This document shows, one piece after another, positions 8,585 to 18,913 of a stretch of DNA of 64,000 bases (within the stretch, counting starts at the first letter, position 1; the number at the start of each line of letters is the position of its first letter). Origin of the DNA: Paraburkholderia nodosa DSM 21604. Lineage in GTDB: Bacteria; Pseudomonadota; Gammaproteobacteria; Burkholderiales; Burkholderiaceae. The notes under the pieces are model-generated. The model worked only from the letters and a program-made list of their open reading frames with translations. It had not been told where the DNA came from and searched no databases. The position numbers were made by a program, and so were the translations under genes. Where the stretch lies: positions 112,350 through 176,349 of the forward strand of contig NZ_JAFA01000016.1 of NCBI RefSeq assembly GCF_000519185.1. Direction: 5' to 3'.

Positions 8585-8966
8585 AGCATCCAACCTGGCT
8601 TGAGGGGATTCGAACGCCCGAACCGCAGGCCACGGCCTGCGCCGCATTACTGCTGTTTTACTTTTGGGGTCGCCGTGCAGGCCGAAAAAAATCGGTCCGA
8701 GTATACCGCGACGCCGCGCCGGCCGTCCACCGGCCGCGCCACGCCTGGCGGGCCTCGGAGCGCCTGTGGTGGGCCCGCGATAGGCCCGCAGCGGCCACGC
8801 AGCGCGCTGGCGCGCTGGCTCGCCCGCAGACAACCCGGAGGAACCCTGGCACGCGCAACGGACTCGCCGCGCGCCGTCGCGAGACGGCTGGCAGCCCTCG
8901 CGACCGTGCCCCAAAGAGCGGACCCAACGATACGCGGTGGCGCGCCGACGCAACACCCCATCTGAC

Positions 8967-8991
8967 TTATACTGGGATTTTTTTCCCAGCG
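8967..8991 (+). promoter_or_regulatory. Candidate promoter element and leader hairpin before the MoxR gene
   Basis: TATACT at 8967-8972 is a good -10 match but no convincing -35 was seen. CTGGGA (8972-8977) and TCCCAG (8985-8990) form a 6-bp stem closing on a T-rich loop 14 bp before the start codon. If transcribed it would partly occupy the ribosome-binding region. Confidence 0.35.
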
Positions 8992-9003
8992 AGCGGATTC
9001 ACC

Positions 9004-9855
<852 letters not shown>

Positions 9856-9889
9856 CAGGAACCCCGCGCGCGAACGCCGGAGACACCGC

Positions 9890-11062
9890 ATGCTGATCGA
9901 CTTCTTCTACACGCTGCGCGACGCGAAGCTGCCGGTTTCCGTGAAGGAGTACCTCACGCTCGTCGAAGCGCTCAAGGCGCGCGTGATCGCGCCCTCGCTC
10001 GACGACTTCTACTACCTCGCGCGCATGACGCTCGTGAAGGACGAGCAGTACTTCGACCGCTTCGATCAGGCGTTCGGCGCGTATTTTCGCGGCATCGAGA
10101 AGAAGTCGGAACTCGCCTTCGAGATTCCCGAAGACTGGCTCAAGAAGCGGCTGGAGCGCGACTTCACGCCCGAACAGCGCGCGCAGATCGAAGCGATGGG
10201 CGGCCTCGACAAGCTCATGGAGCGCCTCAAAGAGCTCTTCGAAGAACAGAAGGAGCGCCACGAGGGCGGCAGCAAGTGGATCGGCACGGGCGGCACGTCG
10301 CCCTTCGGCCACGGCGGCTATAACCCCGAAGGCATTCGCATTGGCGGCGAAGGCGGCCAGCGCAGCGCCGTCAAAGTGTGGGACGCGCGCGCGTACCGCG
10401 ACTACGACGACCAGGTCGAAATCGGCACGCGCAACATCAAGGTCGCGTTGCGCCGCCTGCGCCGCTTCGCGCGCGAAGGCGCGGCGGAAGAACTCGACCT
10501 CGGCGACACGATCCGCAGCACCGCCGCGAACGCGGGCTGGCTCGACCTCAAGATGGTGCCGGAGCGCCACAACAACGTGAAAGTGCTGATGCTGCTCGAC
10601 GTGGGCGGCTCGATGGACGATCACATCAAGCGCACGGAAGAACTGTTTTCGGCGGCAAAAGCCGAATTCAAGCATCTGGAGTTCTACTACTTCCACAACT
10701 GTGTCTACGACTACCTGTGGAAGAACAACCGCCGCCGCCACGCCGAGCGCACGCCCACGTGGGATCTGCTGCACAAGTTCACGCCCGACTACAAGCTCAT
10801 TTTCGTGGGCGACGCCACGATGAGCCCGTACGAGGTGCTGCAGCCGGGCGGCTCGGTCGAGTACAACAACCCCGAAGCGGGCGCCGTGTGGCTGCGCCGC
10901 CTTGCCGACCAGTTCCCGCACTTCGCCTGGCTCAACCCCGAGCCCGAGCGACTATGGGAGTACCGCCAGTCGGTGTCGGTCATCCGCGAGATTCTCGGCC
11001 ACCGCATGTACCCGCTCACCGTCGCCGGGCTCGAAACGGCCATGCGCGTGCTGAGCAAATAG
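9890..11062 (+). CDS. CoxE-like von Willebrand factor A domain protein
   Basis: This 390-residue protein has an N-terminal helical region, then a Gly-rich linker at 126-158 (GTGGTSPFGHGGYN). A C-terminal VWA domain follows, with the metal site LLDVGGSMDD at 235-244. The first Ser of the classical DxSxS is Gly here, a form also seen in CoxE-type proteins. The end reads EILGHRMYPLTVAGLETAM. It belongs with the MoxR ATPase upstream (34-bp gap); pairs of this kind remodel or metallate target enzymes. The target is not identifiable from the window. Confidence 0.87.
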   Translation: MLIDFFYTLRDAKLPVSVKEYLTLVEALKARVIAPSLDDFYYLARMTLVKDEQYFDRFDQAFGAYFRGIEKKSELAFEIPEDWLKKRLERDFTPEQRAQIEAMGGLDKLMERLKELFEEQKERHEGGSKWIGTGGTSPFGHGGYNPEGIRIGGEGGQRSAVKVWDARAYRDYDDQVEIGTRNIKVALRRLRRFAREGAAEELDLGDTIRSTAANAGWLDLKMVPERHNNVKVLMLLDVGGSMDDHIKRTEELFSAAKAEFKHLEFYYFHNCVYDYLWKNNRRRHAERTPTWDLLHKFTPDYKLIFVGDATMSPYEVLQPGGSVEYNNPEAGAVWLRRLADQFPHFAWLNPEPERLWEYRQSVSVIREILGHRMYPLTVAGLETAMRVLSK

Positions 11063-11175
11063 GCGCCAGCACTCCCGCCCTTTTCCGCTTCCTCGAGGCG
11101 GCGCGTGCCTGAGGGTGTCTTCAGGCCGCGCCGCCCGCTGCCGTCATATCTAAGCAAAATCTGGAGACCACCCGC

Positions 11176-12402
11176 ATGACCACCCCCTCTTCCCCCGACC
11201 TGCCAGCGACATTCAGGCCGGGGCCGCTGCGGCCCTTCGCCGACACCTCGGTCGCCACGATCGTGGCCGGCTTCGTCGCGATGATGACCGGCTACACCAG
11301 CTCGCTCGTGCTGATGTTTCAGGCCGGCCAGGCCGCGCATCTTTCCGACGCGCAGATCTCCTCGTGGATCTGGGCGCTTTCCATCGGCATGGCCTTGACC
11401 ACCATCGGCCTGTCGCTGTGGTTCCGCGCGCCCATCGTGGTCGCGTGGTCCACGCCGGGCGCGGCGCTCCTCATCAGCTCGCTGCCGCACGTGCCTTATG
11501 CCGAGGCGATCGGCGCCTATCTCGTCTGCGCCGTGCTGCTCACGGCCGTGGGCCTCACCGGCTGGTTCGACACGCTCATGAAGCGCGTTCCCGCGGGCAT
11601 CGCGGCGGCGCTGCTCGCGGGCATCCTGTTCGAGATCGGCATCGAGATCTTCCACGCCGCGCAGGTGCAGACGCCGCTCGTGCTCACGATGTTCTTCGGC
11701 TATCTGATCGTGAAGCGCTTCGTGCCGCGCTATGCGATCGTCGCGACGCTCGTGATCGGCATCGCCGCGGCCGCCATGCTCGGGCTGCTCGACTTCAGCC
11801 ACTTCCGCGTGGCGGTGGCCAGACCCGTGTTCACGATGCCGGCGTTCTCGCTCACGGCGGTGGTGAGCATCGGCATTCCGCTCTTCGTCGTGGCGATGGC
11901 CTCGCAGAACGTGCCCGGCATCGCCGTCCTGCGCGCCGACGGCTACGACCACACGGCCGCGCCCTCCTCGCCGCTCATCGCCACCACCGGCTTGGCCTCG
12001 CTCGTGCTCGCGCCGTTCGGCTCGCACGGCGTGAACCTCGCGGCCATTACGGCGGCGATCTGCACCGGCCCGCACGCCCACGAAGACCGCACGAAGCGCT
12101 ATATGGCGGCCGTGTGGTGCGGCATCTTCTACCTGATCGCCGGCACCTTCGGCGCGACCATCGCGGCGCTGTTCGCGGCGTTCCCGCAGGCGCTCGTGGT
12201 GTCGATCGCGGCGCTCGCGCTGTTCGGCTCGATCATGAGCGGCCTCACCAACGCCATGCAGAACCCGAAGGAGCGCGAAGCCGCGCTCATCACCTTCATG
12301 GTGACGGCCTCCGGGCTCACGCTGCTCTCCGTCGGCGCGGCGTTCTGGGGGCTCGTGGCGGGTGTCATCACGCAGTTCGTGCTGAACGCGCGGCGCGCCT
12401 GA
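11176..12402 (+). CDS. benE: Benzoate/H+ symporter BenE family
   Basis: This 408-residue inner-membrane protein has about 12 hydrophobic segments. The family signatures visible are AWSTPGAALLISSLP, GIAAALLAGILFEIG, FVVAMASQNVPGIAVLRADGY, and APFGSHGVNLAAITAAIC followed by a His/Glu-rich loop. CTGGAGA is a good ribosome site. No benzoate catabolic genes (benABCD, cat) are adjacent, so the transported aromatic acid is not proven. It stands alone between the CoxE-like gene and transaldolase. Confidence 0.9.
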   Translation: MTTPSSPDLPATFRPGPLRPFADTSVATIVAGFVAMMTGYTSSLVLMFQAGQAAHLSDAQISSWIWALSIGMALTTIGLSLWFRAPIVVAWSTPGAALLISSLPHVPYAEAIGAYLVCAVLLTAVGLTGWFDTLMKRVPAGIAAALLAGILFEIGIEIFHAAQVQTPLVLTMFFGYLIVKRFVPRYAIVATLVIGIAAAAMLGLLDFSHFRVAVARPVFTMPAFSLTAVVSIGIPLFVVAMASQNVPGIAVLRADGYDHTAAPSSPLIATTGLASLVLAPFGSHGVNLAAITAAICTGPHAHEDRTKRYMAAVWCGIFYLIAGTFGATIAALFAAFPQALVVSIAALALFGSIMSGLTNAMQNPKEREAALITFMVTASGLTLLSVGAAFWGLVAGVITQFVLNARRA

Positions 12403-12709
12403 CGCGGGCGAGCCGCCGCCGCGTGCGCCTGCCAACGCCGCTGGCACGTCGTGTGCGGCGCGTCTCGCATGCGTCCTGCCCGCGCGAAACGCAACGCCAC
12501 GCGTTTCCGCCATAAAATGACGATGTGAGCTGCGCCCAGACGCGCGGCAAGATACGCCCCACCCGGCTTCCCGCCCAATCGGCGCGGGCCGGGCCGGAAC
12601 GGCGCAGCGTCTTTCTCGTTCCGCCCGGCGCGCCCCAGGTTCACGCCTGAAGCGCACCGGCCGTTCAACTCTCACCGATGCAGGCGCGCACGCGCCCACA
12701 GGGCCTGAC
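12403..12709 (+). other. Gap between benE and transaldolase
   Basis: No gene was seen in these 307 bp. CATAAAAT near 12511-12518 is the only AT-rich hexamer and is a plausible -10 element for tal; no good -35 accompanies it. The rest is GC-rich and unstructured to the eye. Confidence 0.3.
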
Positions 12710-13669
12710 ATGACTACCGCACTCGACCAGCTCAAGCAGTACACCACCGTCGTCGCCGATACGGGCGACTTCCAGCAATTCGTGCAGTACAAGCCGCGGG
12801 ACGCGACGACCAACCCGTCGCTGATCCTCAAGGCGGTCCAGAAAGCCGAGTACCGTCCGCTGCTCGAAAAAACCGTGCGCGATCACGCGAGCGAATCGCT
12901 CGAGTCGATCATCGACCATCTGCTGATCGCGTTCGGCACGGAAATCCTCAAGATCATTCCGGGCCGCGTCTCGACCGAAGTCGATGCCCGCCTCTCGTTC
13001 GACACGAAAAAGTCGATCGACAAGGCGCACCACATCATCGACCTGTACAAACAGGCCGGCATCGGGCGCGAGCGCGTGCTGATCAAGCTCGCCTCGACCT
13101 GGGAAGGCATTCGCGCCGCCGAAGTGCTGCAAAAGGACGGCATCCACTGCAACATGACGCTGCTGTTCTCGCTCGCGCAGGCCGCCGCGTGCGCCGAAGC
13201 GGGCGCGCAGCTGATCTCGCCGTTCGTGGGCCGCATCTACGACTGGTACAAGAAGGCCAAGGGCGCCGACTGGGACGACGCGAAGGACGGCGGCGCGAAC
13301 GACCCGGGCGTGCAGTCGGTGCGCAAGATCTACGCGTACTACAAGAAGTTCGGCCACAACACCGAGGTGATGGGCGCGAGCTTCCGCAACACGAGCCAGA
13401 TCGTCGAGCTGGCCGGCTGCGACCTGCTCACCATCAGCCCGGACCTGCTGCAGAAGCTCCACGACAGCAACGAGAAGGTCGAGCGCAAGCTCTCGCCGGA
13501 AGCGTTCAAGGACACGAAGATCGAGCGCGTGGCCGTGGACGAGCCGTCGTTCCGCTTCCAGCTCAACGACGACGCCATGGCGACCGAGAAGCTCGCTGAA
13601 GGCATCCGCGCGTTCGCCGCAGACGCGATCAAGCTCGAAAAGATGATCGAGGAGCTGCGCGCGAAGTAA
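12710..13669 (+). CDS. tal: Transaldolase
   Basis: This 319-residue cytosolic enzyme of the non-oxidative pentose phosphate pathway transfers dihydroxyacetone units between sugar phosphates. Family motifs are DATTNPSLILKA (31-42) and the Schiff-base lysine in RVLIKLASTWEGI (Lys126). SPFVGRIYDWYKK and the C-terminal DLLTISPDLLQKL also match. Length and layout match E. coli TalB. It is monocistronic with a strong terminator after it. Confidence 0.96.
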   Translation: MTTALDQLKQYTTVVADTGDFQQFVQYKPRDATTNPSLILKAVQKAEYRPLLEKTVRDHASESLESIIDHLLIAFGTEILKIIPGRVSTEVDARLSFDTKKSIDKAHHIIDLYKQAGIGRERVLIKLASTWEGIRAAEVLQKDGIHCNMTLLFSLAQAAACAEAGAQLISPFVGRIYDWYKKAKGADWDDAKDGGANDPGVQSVRKIYAYYKKFGHNTEVMGASFRNTSQIVELAGCDLLTISPDLLQKLHDSNEKVERKLSPEAFKDTKIERVAVDEPSFRFQLNDDAMATEKLAEGIRAFAADAIKLEKMIEELRAK

Positions 13670-13712
13670 TACGCCTGCGCTCCATGCAGAGCGCATCGAA
13701 GTACCGATGACC

Positions 13713-13748
13713 AGGGGCCGCACATGCCGCATGTGCGGCCCCTTTGTT
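13713..13748 (+). terminator. Rho-independent terminator of transaldolase
   Basis: A perfect 14-bp stem (13713-13726 with 13730-13743) closes on a CCG loop and runs into TTTGTT. It sits 44 bp after the tal stop codon. Confidence 0.85.
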
Positions 13749-13945
13749 CGACAGGCCGCCCGGCAACCGCCGTTCCCGTCCGCACTCTCGCAAACCCTGA
13801 TGACACACCACTCGGTCACGCCCTTCGCGCGCGCCTAGAATCAGGGCAGCGGCGCAACCCGCCGCACGATCCGGCCCCGTGCACACCCTCGCACGGAATC
13901 GCACGATAAAGGCCGGCCAACGTCCCGTCCGCAAGGAAACCGACG

Positions 13946-14371
13946 ATGCAAATCCAGCCCTATCTCTTTTACCCCGGCAATTGCGACGAAGCGATCGCGT
14001 TTTATGGCGAAGCGCTCGGCGCGAAGGAAGTGATGAAGATGCGCTTCAAGGAAGCGCCGCCGGACCCCGCGCGCCCCATGCCGCCCGAATTCGCCGAAAA
14101 GATCATGCACGCGACGCTCCAGATCGGCGACGCGCAGATCATGGTGTCCGACGGCGGCTGCATGACGCAGAACGACAAGTTCCTCGGCTTCGGCGTCTCG
14201 CTGACCGGGTCCGACATCGCCACGGCCGAGCGCTACTTCAACGCGCTGGCCAAAGGCGGCACGGTCACGATGCCGTTCCAGAAGACCTTCTGGTCGCCCG
14301 GCTTCGGCATGCTGACCGACAAGTTCGGCGTGCCGTGGATGGTCTCGGCGCCGCACGAGCAACCCGCCTGA
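13946..14371 (+). CDS. VOC family protein, PhnB-like
   Basis: This 141-residue glyoxalase/bleomycin-resistance fold protein is of the PhnB/3-demethylubiquinone-methyltransferase-like group. It starts MQIQPYLFYPGNCDEAIAFY with the EALGAKE turn, and has MHATLQIGDAQIMVSDG in the middle. It ends in KTFWSPGFGMLTDKFGVPWM. AAGGAAAC precedes the ATG. The substrate is unknown and no phosphonate genes are nearby. It converges with the FUSC gene, 36 bp apart. Confidence 0.85.
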   Translation: MQIQPYLFYPGNCDEAIAFYGEALGAKEVMKMRFKEAPPDPARPMPPEFAEKIMHATLQIGDAQIMVSDGGCMTQNDKFLGFGVSLTGSDIATAERYFNALAKGGTVTMPFQKTFWSPGFGMLTDKFGVPWMVSAPHEQPA

Positions 14372-14407
14372 TCCACCGGCGTAACGACTGGAGAAGCGCG
14401 CCCGGCG

Positions 14408-15619
14408 TCACACCATGCGGTGCGTCGCGGCGCGCTCGATGTTCCAGCGCGGCTCGGTCTCGAGGAGCAGCGCGCGCAAGCGCTCCACCTGCTCCTCCAC
14501 ACGCAGGCTGAGCCAGTACGGTCCCTGCATCTGTGGCTCGGGGCAGCCCTGCGGCTGCGCCTGCATACTTCCATGGACGGGCTCGCCCGCCATGACGCCC
14601 CCGCCACTCCCCTCCACCACCTGTGCCGCAACCGTGCGCAGCGCCTGCTGCGCCGCCTCGGGGTGACGCCCGCCGCCGAAACGCAGCGCCCGTGCCGTGG
14701 CGAGCAGCGCACGGCGCACGGTCTCGCTGCGCTCGGCGAACGCTACGCGCACGAGTGCCTGCTCGTAGCTGCCCGTGCCCGTGCAGAGCATCTCCAGCGC
14801 GCTCAGGAGCGAGCGATGCAGGCGCTGCACCTGCTCGAGCCGCGCGAGCGGCACGCCGATCTCCTTGGCGACCGAGGGCATCAGCGCGCGCAGTTGCACG
14901 AGCCGTGCGTTCAGGCGCATGAAGGTCTGCACCTGCTCGTCGGAATCGACGTGCACGCCGCCCGCCACCTGCGCGTACACGCGCGCGCATTCGCGCAGAT
15001 TGTCGGCAAGGCTGTAGCGCCACGAATACGTCGCGTGCAGCGGCAAGGCAAACGAAAACACGAGCGCGATGACGATGCCGAGAATCACGTTGAGCGTGCG
15101 CCAGAGGCCCGTATCGATGAGGTTGTCGCCGTGCCCCGCGACGATGCACATGGTGATGGCGGCCAGCAGCGCGACGTAGCCCGGCTTGCCGATGGCGTAG
15201 TAGCCGCACACGGCGGCGACGAGCGACATCAGCACGTAGGTGAGCCACAAGGAACCGGTAATGGCCTGCACGACGATGAGCACGAGCCCGATCACGGCGC
15301 CGAGCAGCGTGCCGAGCGCGCGTTCGGCGGCCTTCTTGCGGATGTTGCCCTGGTGCTGCAGCCCGCCGATCACGACGAGCAGCGTGACCGAGGCCCAGAT
15401 GCCGTGCGGAATATGGATGCCCGACGTCGCGAGAATCGAGGCGAGCATGGCGAGGCCCACGCGTACGCTGTGTATCACCTTGGCGTTGCGGTAGCGGTAG
15501 TACGGGGAGGTCAACGCGCGCCACATGCGCGCGAGGCGCGAGCGGCGGCGCGGCGGGCGCAGGCGTTGCGCGCCGCTGCGCCCGCGTCGGGAACGGGATT
15601 CGGTTTGGGATGAGGCCAT
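14408..15619 (-). CDS. FUSC/YccS-like membrane protein (aromatic acid exporter family)
   Basis: This 403-residue protein has a basic N-terminus and about six membrane segments between residues 50 and 195 (HGIWASVTLLVVIGGLQHQG, LLAAITMCIVAGHGDN). A helical cytoplasmic C-terminal half follows. The layout matches the fusaric-acid-resistance-like (FUSC, PF13515) group, which includes AaeB and YccS. Members often export aromatic acids, but the family is half the length of full AaeB and no membrane-fusion partner is adjacent, so a function is not assigned. Confidence 0.8.
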   Translation of the reverse strand: MASSQTESRSRRGRSGAQRLRPPRRRSRLARMWRALTSPYYRYRNAKVIHSVRVGLAMLASILATSGIHIPHGIWASVTLLVVIGGLQHQGNIRKKAAERALGTLLGAVIGLVLIVVQAITGSLWLTYVLMSLVAAVCGYYAIGKPGYVALLAAITMCIVAGHGDNLIDTGLWRTLNVILGIVIALVFSFALPLHATYSWRYSLADNLRECARVYAQVAGGVHVDSDEQVQTFMRLNARLVQLRALMPSVAKEIGVPLARLEQVQRLHRSLLSALEMLCTGTGSYEQALVRVAFAERSETVRRALLATARALRFGGGRHPEAAQQALRTVAAQVVEGSGGGVMAGEPVHGSMQAQPQGCPEPQMQGPYWLSLRVEEQVERLRALLLETEPRWNIERAATHRMV

Positions 15620-15660
15620 GGCACGGGCTGAACGTGAGCCGGATCAGCGATCATCGTGCA

Positions 15661-15699
15661 CCAGAAAAACAAATGCCCGCAACTGTGCGTTGCGGGCAT
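15661..15699 (-). terminator. Second minus-strand terminator after mctP
   Basis: An 11-bp perfect stem (15673-15683 with 15689-15699) is followed on the minus strand by TTTGTTTTTC. It backs up the hairpin at 15714-15745. Confidence 0.7.
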
Positions 15700-15745
15700 C
15701 GGGTAAAAAACAAGCCCTGCGCAAGCCCGGCGGCATGCGCAGGGC
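15700..15745 (-). terminator. Main minus-strand terminator of the mctP operon
   Basis: GCCCTGCGCA (15714-15723) pairs perfectly with TGCGCAGGGC (15736-15745). On the minus strand the hairpin is followed by TTGTTTTTTACC. It begins 10 bp after the mctP stop. Confidence 0.85.
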
Positions 15746-15754
15746 CTGAGCGGA

Positions 15755-17305
15755 TCAGCCCTCGACGACGTCGAGATAATCTTCCGGACGCGTGCGATCC
15801 GCGCCCTTTTGCATGCCGACCAGATGCACGAGCGCAGAGACGACGACCGAAACCACGAGGTTCACGATCAGCGACCACACCGCGGCGTAGCCCGGAATCG
15901 CGATGCCGAACAGGTGGATCGTGAAGATCGAGCCTGCGAGCTTGAGCGAAATGGCCATCCACGTGCCGGTAGCGATGCCCGCCGCCCAGCCCACCAGCAG
16001 GCCGCGGTAGTCGAGCATGCGCGTGTAGAGACCGAGCACGATCGCGGGCAGCGTCTGGATGATCCAGATACCGCCGAGCAGCTGCAGCTGGATCGCGTAC
16101 GTGAGCGGCAGGCCCAGGATGAACGCCACCGCGCCGACCTTCACGATCAGCGAGACCAGCTTGGCGATGTTGGTCTCCTGCTCGTGATTCATGTTGCGGT
16201 TGATGAACTCCTTGTGGATGTTGCGCGTGTAGAGGTTAGCCGCCGCAATCGACATGATCGCCGCCGGCACCAGCGCGCCGATACCGATGGCAGCGAACGC
16301 CACGCCCACGAACCACGACGGGAAGAAGTGCAGGAACAGCGCCGGCACCGCGAAGTTCGGACCGAAGGCCTTGAAGTACGGCGCGAACTCCGGCATGTCC
16401 TTCACACCCGAGGCGAGCGCCATGTAGCCGAGCAGCGCGAGCAGGCCGAGCACCAGCGAGTACGCCGGCAGCATCGCCATGTTGCGGCGGATGGTGTTGC
16501 CCGACGACGACGACAGAATCGCGGTGACCGAGTGCGGGTACAGGAACAGCGCGAGCGCCGACCCCACTGCGAGTGTCGCGTAGGCGCTATAGCCGTTCAA
16601 ACTCGCGGCATCCGGTGACTTGAGCAGCAGCTTGGCCGGCGGCACCGCGCCGAAGATGTGGCCGAAGCCGCCCATCTGCGCGGGAATCACGATGATCGCG
16701 ACGATGATCGTGATGTAGATGAGGATGTCCTTCACCACCGCGATCATGGCCGGCGCGCGCAGGCCCGACGTGTACGTGTACGCGGCGAGAATCGCGAACG
16801 CGATGATGAGCGGCAGGTCGCCGACGAAGCCCGTCGTGTCGAAGCCGAGTGCGCCGATCACCACTTCGATACCCACCAGCTGCAGCGCGATATACGGCAT
16901 GGTCGCGACGATGCCCGTCACGGCGATGGCGAGCGCCAGCAGGCGGCTGCCATAGCGCGCGCTCACGAAGTCGGCCGAGGTGACGTATTGATGGCGCTTC
17001 GCGACGGCCCAGAGCTTCGGGAACACGACGAACGCGAAGGGATAGATCAGGATCGTGTACGGCAGCGCGAAGAAACCCATTGCGCCCGCACCGAACACGA
17101 GCGCCGGCACGGCGACGAAGGTGTACGCGGTGTAGAGGTCGCCGCCGAGCAGGAACCAGGTGACGATCGTGCCGAAGCGTCGGCCGCCGAGGCCCCACTC
17201 TTCGAGATGCGCGAGGTCGCCCTTGCGCCAGTTTGCGGCGAAGAAGCCGAGCACCGTGACGCCGAGGAAGAACAGAATAAAGACAGCGGTTGCTGTGACG
17301 TTCAT
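15755..17305 (-). CDS. mctP: Sodium:solute symporter family permease, MctP-like (monocarboxylate uptake)
   Basis: This 516-residue SSS-family transporter has about 13 hydrophobic segments. The start MNVTATAVFILFFLGVT, the GGRRFGTIVTWFLLGGDLYT stretch and GIGALVPAAIMSIAAANLYT are typical of MctP/PutP-like permeases. MctP of Rhizobium takes up lactate, pyruvate and alanine; that role here is inferred from family and context. The start overlaps the stop of the DUF3311 gene by 4 bp (ATGA), the standard arrangement for this pair, and this fixes ATG 17305. Tandem terminators follow. Confidence 0.85.
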   Translation of the reverse strand: MNVTATAVFILFFLGVTVLGFFAANWRKGDLAHLEEWGLGGRRFGTIVTWFLLGGDLYTAYTFVAVPALVFGAGAMGFFALPYTILIYPFAFVVFPKLWAVAKRHQYVTSADFVSARYGSRLLALAIAVTGIVATMPYIALQLVGIEVVIGALGFDTTGFVGDLPLIIAFAILAAYTYTSGLRAPAMIAVVKDILIYITIIVAIIVIPAQMGGFGHIFGAVPPAKLLLKSPDAASLNGYSAYATLAVGSALALFLYPHSVTAILSSSSGNTIRRNMAMLPAYSLVLGLLALLGYMALASGVKDMPEFAPYFKAFGPNFAVPALFLHFFPSWFVGVAFAAIGIGALVPAAIMSIAAANLYTRNIHKEFINRNMNHEQETNIAKLVSLIVKVGAVAFILGLPLTYAIQLQLLGGIWIIQTLPAIVLGLYTRMLDYRGLLVGWAAGIATGTWMAISLKLAGSIFTIHLFGIAIPGYAAVWSLIVNLVVSVVVSALVHLVGMQKGADRTRPEDYLDVVEG

Positions 17306-17538
17306 TGCGCGCCCCCTGCATCGCCCTTGTTGCGGGTCTTCGTCTTGAAGTAGACGAGCGCGGTAATGACAGCGCTGATCAGCACCCAGAGAAGCTGATA
17401 CCAGTAGAAAAACGGGAAATCCCACAGAGTGGGCTCGATCTTGTTGTAAGACGGCACCCAGACCATCGCGATCCAGGGCAGCAGCAAAAGCCATAGCCAA
17501 TGCTTGCTTGATTTTCCGGCGTCGGCGTCGTGAGCCAT
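17302..17538 (-). CDS. DUF3311 small membrane subunit of the MctP-type permease
   Basis: This 78-residue protein has two membrane helices (LWLLLLPWIAMVWVPSYN and FFYWYQLLWVLISAVITALV). The PxxN-x6-G/W-x-FPFFYWYQ pattern is the mark of DUF3311. These small proteins are regularly encoded just before SSS-family permeases and overlap them, as here. A GAGGAGACGTC ribosome site precedes the ATG. A role as accessory subunit is inference. Confidence 0.88.
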   Translation of the reverse strand: MAHDADAGKSSKHWLWLLLLPWIAMVWVPSYNKIEPTLWDFPFFYWYQLLWVLISAVITALVYFKTKTRNKGDAGGAQ

Positions 17539-17841
17539 GACGTCTCCTCGTTGCTTATGTAGTTATGCGGCCTTGCTTTGTTTGCGGTCCGCCGCCCGGC
17601 GTGAGGCGGCCGTTGGCCTCACGGACGGATAGTCCGCAAGGTCCCCGAAAGCGCTGAAAAGAGTATCGAGGCCACGCCGCACGGTCAAGCAGGGCGGACC
17701 CCAATTTGCACGGCGTTGTCAAGAGCCAACGGCTTGCGCCATGTCCCGATAATTGCCCGGAAATGCGCTATGCAGGCGAAAAAAAACCGGCCCTGAGGCC
17801 GGTTTTCTGCGCCGCAACGGCGTTGCCGCCGTTCGCGCGGA
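17539..17841 (-). other. Gap upstream of the DUF3311-mctP operon
   Basis: These 303 bp contain the ribosome site of DUF3311 at the left and a strong terminator of the next gene at the right (17779-17806). Nothing else was recognised. An AT-rich patch at 17552-17565 (on the minus strand, GCATAACTACATAAG) may hold the -10 region. Confidence 0.35.
17779..17806 (-). terminator. Minus-strand terminator of the spermidine-synthase-like gene
   Basis: AAAACCGGCC and GGCCGGTTTT form a perfect 10-bp stem around CTGA (17783-17806). The minus strand continues with a run of eight T. Confidence 0.9.
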
Positions 17842-18783
17842 TCAGATCGAGAACGTGGCGCCGTGCTGGCCGCTCGATTCGCGCAGCGCCTTCACCCACT
17901 GGTGCGCCGGCAGGCCGAGCTTGCTTTCGAGCAGGCGTGCGCGCTTTTCGAGCGCGTCAAAGCTGACTTCGAGCGCCGGGCCCGAAAACGCGAGCGCGAC
18001 GCGATTGCCTTCGTGCACTTCGGGCAGCGCGATCACGCGGCCTTCGAAGGCTTCGTTCAGGCGCTTCATGTTGCGCACGAAGCTCGGGTGGTCGCCGAAC
18101 AGGTTGATCGTCACGACGCCGGCTTCGGTCAGGCACGCGCGCACGGCGCGGTAGAACGCCACGCTGTCGAGCACCGGGCCGCGCGCGGTCGCGTCGTACA
18201 CGTCGATCTGCAGCGCGCCGATGGTGCCGTGATTGGCGCGGTCCTGCACGAAGTCCCACGCGTCGAGCTCGCGCACGGTGAGGCGCGCGTCGTCATACGG
18301 CAGCTCGAACATCGTGCGCGCGGCCACCACGACCGCCGGATTCAGCTCGATCGCCTCGACCTTCGCGGGGCGCAGATAGCGGTGCGCGAACTTGGTGAGC
18401 GCGGCGGCGCCCAGGCCCAGTTGCACGATGCGCTCGGGCGTGGCGAGGAACAGCAGCCAGGCCATCATCTGCTGCGCGTATTCCAGTTCGATGTGCAGCG
18501 GCTTCGCAAGACGCATCGCGCCCTGGACCCACTCCGTGCCGAAGTGCAGATAGCGCACACCGTTCTCTTCCGAGAACGTGACCGGCGCGAAACGCGGCTT
18601 GCGCGGCGCTTCGATGACCGGGGCGTTGTCGAGGTCGTCGGCGGCTGCGGCAGCGCGGCGTGGGCGCTTCGTGACCTTCGCGGTCTTGCTCGCGGTCCCG
18701 GTCGCAGTTTCGTTCGACGTCGCGTTGCCGGATTGCTTGAATGCGCGGGCCTCGGCGGAGGCGCGCTTGATGAGAGTCGTCAT
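17842..18783 (-). CDS. Spermine/spermidine synthase-like methyltransferase-fold protein
   Basis: This 313-residue protein has a low-complexity Thr/Lys/Ala-rich N-terminus to about residue 55, then a Rossmann-fold domain. The nucleotide-binding segment is RIVQLGLGAAALTKFAHRYL with the acidic end AIELNPAVV. The later LQIDVYDATARGPVLDS corresponds to the active-site Asp region of polyamine aminopropyltransferases. These features match the spermidine synthase-like (SpeE/PF01564-related) proteins that stand alone without speD. Whether it makes a polyamine is unproven. It is monocistronic with a strong terminator. Confidence 0.78.
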   Translation of the reverse strand: MTTLIKRASAEARAFKQSGNATSNETATGTASKTAKVTKRPRRAAAAADDLDNAPVIEAPRKPRFAPVTFSEENGVRYLHFGTEWVQGAMRLAKPLHIELEYAQQMMAWLLFLATPERIVQLGLGAAALTKFAHRYLRPAKVEAIELNPAVVVAARTMFELPYDDARLTVRELDAWDFVQDRANHGTIGALQIDVYDATARGPVLDSVAFYRAVRACLTEAGVVTINLFGDHPSFVRNMKRLNEAFEGRVIALPEVHEGNRVALAFSGPALEVSFDALEKRARLLESKLGLPAHQWVKALRESSGQHGATFSI

Positions 18784-18913
18784 GTGGAAAATCGCTTGCT
18801 GTGGGGGCGCAAATGCAGGTGCATTTGCTCAGGCGACCGAGAGCATAGCATTCGCGGCGCTTCGGGCCAGATTTGGCAGGCACTTCGAGCGCCTGGCCCG
18901 CACGCGGCGCGAG

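Noticed and set aside
10789..12831. A 680-codon minus-strand frame opposite benE
   Set aside because: benE has family signatures and a ribosome site; the opposite frame has none.
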